Shown one piece after another: positions 62,879-64,000 of a DNA stretch of 64,000 nt. The notes beneath the pieces are model-generated. The model searched no databases. It saw nothing but the letters and a program-made list of their open reading frames with translations, and was not told the DNA's origin. The DNA comes from Vibrio metoecus. GTDB taxonomy: Bacteria; Pseudomonadota; Gammaproteobacteria; Enterobacterales; Vibrionaceae. The first letter of the stretch is position 1; the number at the start of each line of letters is the position of its first letter. Location of the stretch: contig NZ_CP035686.1 of NCBI RefSeq assembly GCF_009665255.1, forward strand, positions 1,178,001-1,242,000. The letters are read 5' to 3'. The position numbers were made by a program, and so were the translations under genes.

Positions 62879-63076
62879 ATGAAAAAAGAGAACCAAGTAA
62901 ACCAAAGCAGACGCGATCTGCTTAAAGGGTTAGGCACAGCGGCTGTCGCTGGCGCTGTCGTCGCGGGGGTCAGTACTCAAACGGTCGCCAGTGAAGCAAG
63001 CACCGAGAGCAAAGAGCCGCTGAAAAAAGGCTATCACGAAACTCAACACATTCGTGATTACTACAACACGCTATAG
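62879..63076 (+). CDS. Small Tat-signal protein of the formate dehydrogenase region
   Basis: A 65-residue protein. A twin-arginine signal (QSRRDLLKGLGTAAVAGAVV) is followed by only about 25 mature residues ending HETQHIRDYYNTL. It fits the formate-dehydrogenase-region Tat target family (TIGR02811 as I recall). It directly precedes the catalytic subunit by 11 bases. It may act as a small periplasmic subunit or maturation partner. Confidence 0.85.
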   Translation: MKKENQVNQSRRDLLKGLGTAAVAGAVVAGVSTQTVASEASTESKEPLKKGYHETQHIRDYYNTL

Positions 63077-63087
63077 GAGCCAACCCG

Positions 63088-64000
63088 ATGAGACTCATCA
63101 AACGTTCAGACAGCGTGACCAAAGAGCAAAATCAGCTCGGTATTAGTCGTCGTGCCTTTATGAAAAGCACGTCACTGGCAGCGGGCGGAGCGGCGGTAGG
63201 TGCCTCTTTGTTTACGCCGGGCATGATCCGTAAAGCTCAGGCCAGCGACGTGGATCGCAGTGCAAAAACGGAAGTGAAGCGTACCATCTGTTCGCACTGC
63301 TCAGTCGGTTGCGGTATCTACGCTGAAGTACAAAACGGGGTATGGACTGGCCAAGAGCCGGCTTTTGATCACCCATTCAACGCAGGCGGTCACTGTGCGA
63401 AAGGCGCCGCATTGCGTGAACACGGCCACGGTGAACGTCGCCTGAAATACCCAATGAAGCTCGAAGGCGGCAAGTGGAAGAAGATCTCTTGGGAACAAGC
63501 CATCAATGAAATTGGTGACAAAGCGCTGAAGATCCGTGAAGAGTCAGGCCCAGATTCGGTTTATTTCCTCGGCAGTGCTAAGCACAGTAACGAGCAAGCT
63601 TATCTGTTCCGTAAAATGGCTTCCCTGTGGGGCACCAACAACGTTGACCACCAAGCGCGTATTTGCCACTCCACCACGGTTGCGGGTGTAGCAAACACTT
63701 GGGGTTATGGTGCCATGACCAACTCATTCAATGACATGCACAACTGTAAGTCGATGCTGTTCATTGGATCTAACCCCGCCGAAGCTCACCCAGTCGCGAT
63801 GCAGCACATTTTGATCGCGAAAGAGAAAAACAGCTGCAAAATCGTGGTTGCCGATCCTCGTCGTACCCGTACTGCAGCAAAAGCGGATTACTTTGTTTCC
63901 CTGCGTCCGGGTAGTGACGTAGCCTTTATTTGGGGCGTGCTGTGGCACGTGTTCAAAAATAACTGGGAAGACAAAGAGTACATCCGTCAACGTGTCTTCG
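63088..64000 (+). CDS. Formate dehydrogenase catalytic subunit (Cys type), partial
   Basis: The first 304 codons of a large Mo/W-bis-MGD oxidoreductase, cut by the right edge. A Tat signal (SRRAFMKSTSLAAGG) sends it to the periplasm. One 4Fe-4S site is Cys68, Cys71, Cys75 and Cys103. The metal ligand position in HQARICHSTTVAG is Cys193 (TGC at 63664), where E. coli FdnG has selenocysteine. Start ATG 63088 follows TAGGAG. Context with fdhD, a TorD chaperone, mob genes and a Tup transporter supports formate dehydrogenase. Confidence 0.93.
   Translation, partial: MRLIKRSDSVTKEQNQLGISRRAFMKSTSLAAGGAAVGASLFTPGMIRKAQASDVDRSAKTEVKRTICSHCSVGCGIYAEVQNGVWTGQEPAFDHPFNAGGHCAKGAALREHGHGERRLKYPMKLEGGKWKKISWEQAINEIGDKALKIREESGPDSVYFLGSAKHSNEQAYLFRKMASLWGTNNVDHQARICHSTTVAGVANTWGYGAMTNSFNDMHNCKSMLFIGSNPAEAHPVAMQHILIAKEKNSCKIVVADPRRTRTAAKADYFVSLRPGSDVAFIWGVLWHVFKNNWEDKEYIRQRVF

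Noticed and set aside
63664..63666. Possible selenocysteine in the formate dehydrogenase
   Set aside because: The codon is TGC (Cys), not TGA, so no selenocysteine insertion is needed.
1..64000. CRISPR arrays, tRNA/rRNA genes, insertion sequences, phage or integron sites
   Set aside because: I looked for regularly spaced repeats, cloverleaf patterns, transposase motifs and attC-type repeats and found none.

Overview
The window looks like chromosomal DNA of Vibrio cholerae or a very close sister species such as V. mimicus or V. metoecus. It carries the almEFG lipid A glycylation locus, the TonB2/TtpC system, a NorM MATE pump and two ERIC-type repeats in the form seen in vibrios. Codon use and gene packing are even throughout. 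I see no phage, integron, insertion sequence, CRISPR array, tRNA or rRNA.

Layout. 1-3 kb: dabBA bicarbonate uptake genes (dabA runs off the left edge) divergent from a LysR regulator. 4-6.8 kb: almEFG. 7-8.2 kb: yqfB and two small membrane proteins. 8.3-10.1 kb: a Fur-boxed fagA-like/fumC pair. 10.6-13 kb: a short-Q-loop cytochrome bd oxidase behind an FNR box. 13-18.6 kb: a five-gene tripartite ABC exporter. 19-22.4 kb: a porin and katG. 22.6-26.1 kb: a beta-glucoside locus (bglA, LacI regulator, RidA and YhcH proteins) behind a palindromic operator. 26.2-32 kb: ugpBAEC with a DeoR regulator and a glycerophosphodiesterase, behind a Pho box. 32.3-37.2 kb: DUF3450-ttpC-exbB2-exbD2-tonB2-TPR behind a Fur box. 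37.3-47.3 kb: single genes, including a frameshifted periplasmic DNA ligase, norM, a frameshifted fructosamine-kinase-family gene, an NlpC lipoprotein, a chemoreceptor, tapT and nagK.

47.5-64 kb is largely one functional block for a Mo/W-dependent formate dehydrogenase. It holds a mobB-moeA fusion, mobA, a tungstate-type ABC transporter (tupABC), a sigma-54 response regulator with its sensor kinase, fdhD, DUF3305 and DUF3306 proteins, a multi-cluster ferredoxin protein, a TorD-like chaperone, a small Tat-signal protein and the catalytic subunit. The catalytic subunit is cut by the right edge and has Cys, not Sec, at the metal-ligand position. An ABC-F gene (ybiT) sits inside the block.

The most interesting signal is regulatory. 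Four sigma-54 (-24/-12) elements, each with exact GG-N10-GC spacing, lie in front of the four transcription units tupABC-mob, fdhD, DUF3305/3306 and the fdh operon. GGGACA-N3-TGTCGC-like palindromes lie at enhancer distance from two of them. This predicts a self-contained regulon in which the locally encoded two-component system couples tungstate/molybdate uptake and cofactor synthesis to formate dehydrogenase. Other leads are a possible leader peptide and Shine-Dalgarno-masking hairpin before the ligase, a structured leader before yqfB, a G10 tract in a ribosome-binding site, and two genes each broken by loss of one G in a short G run.
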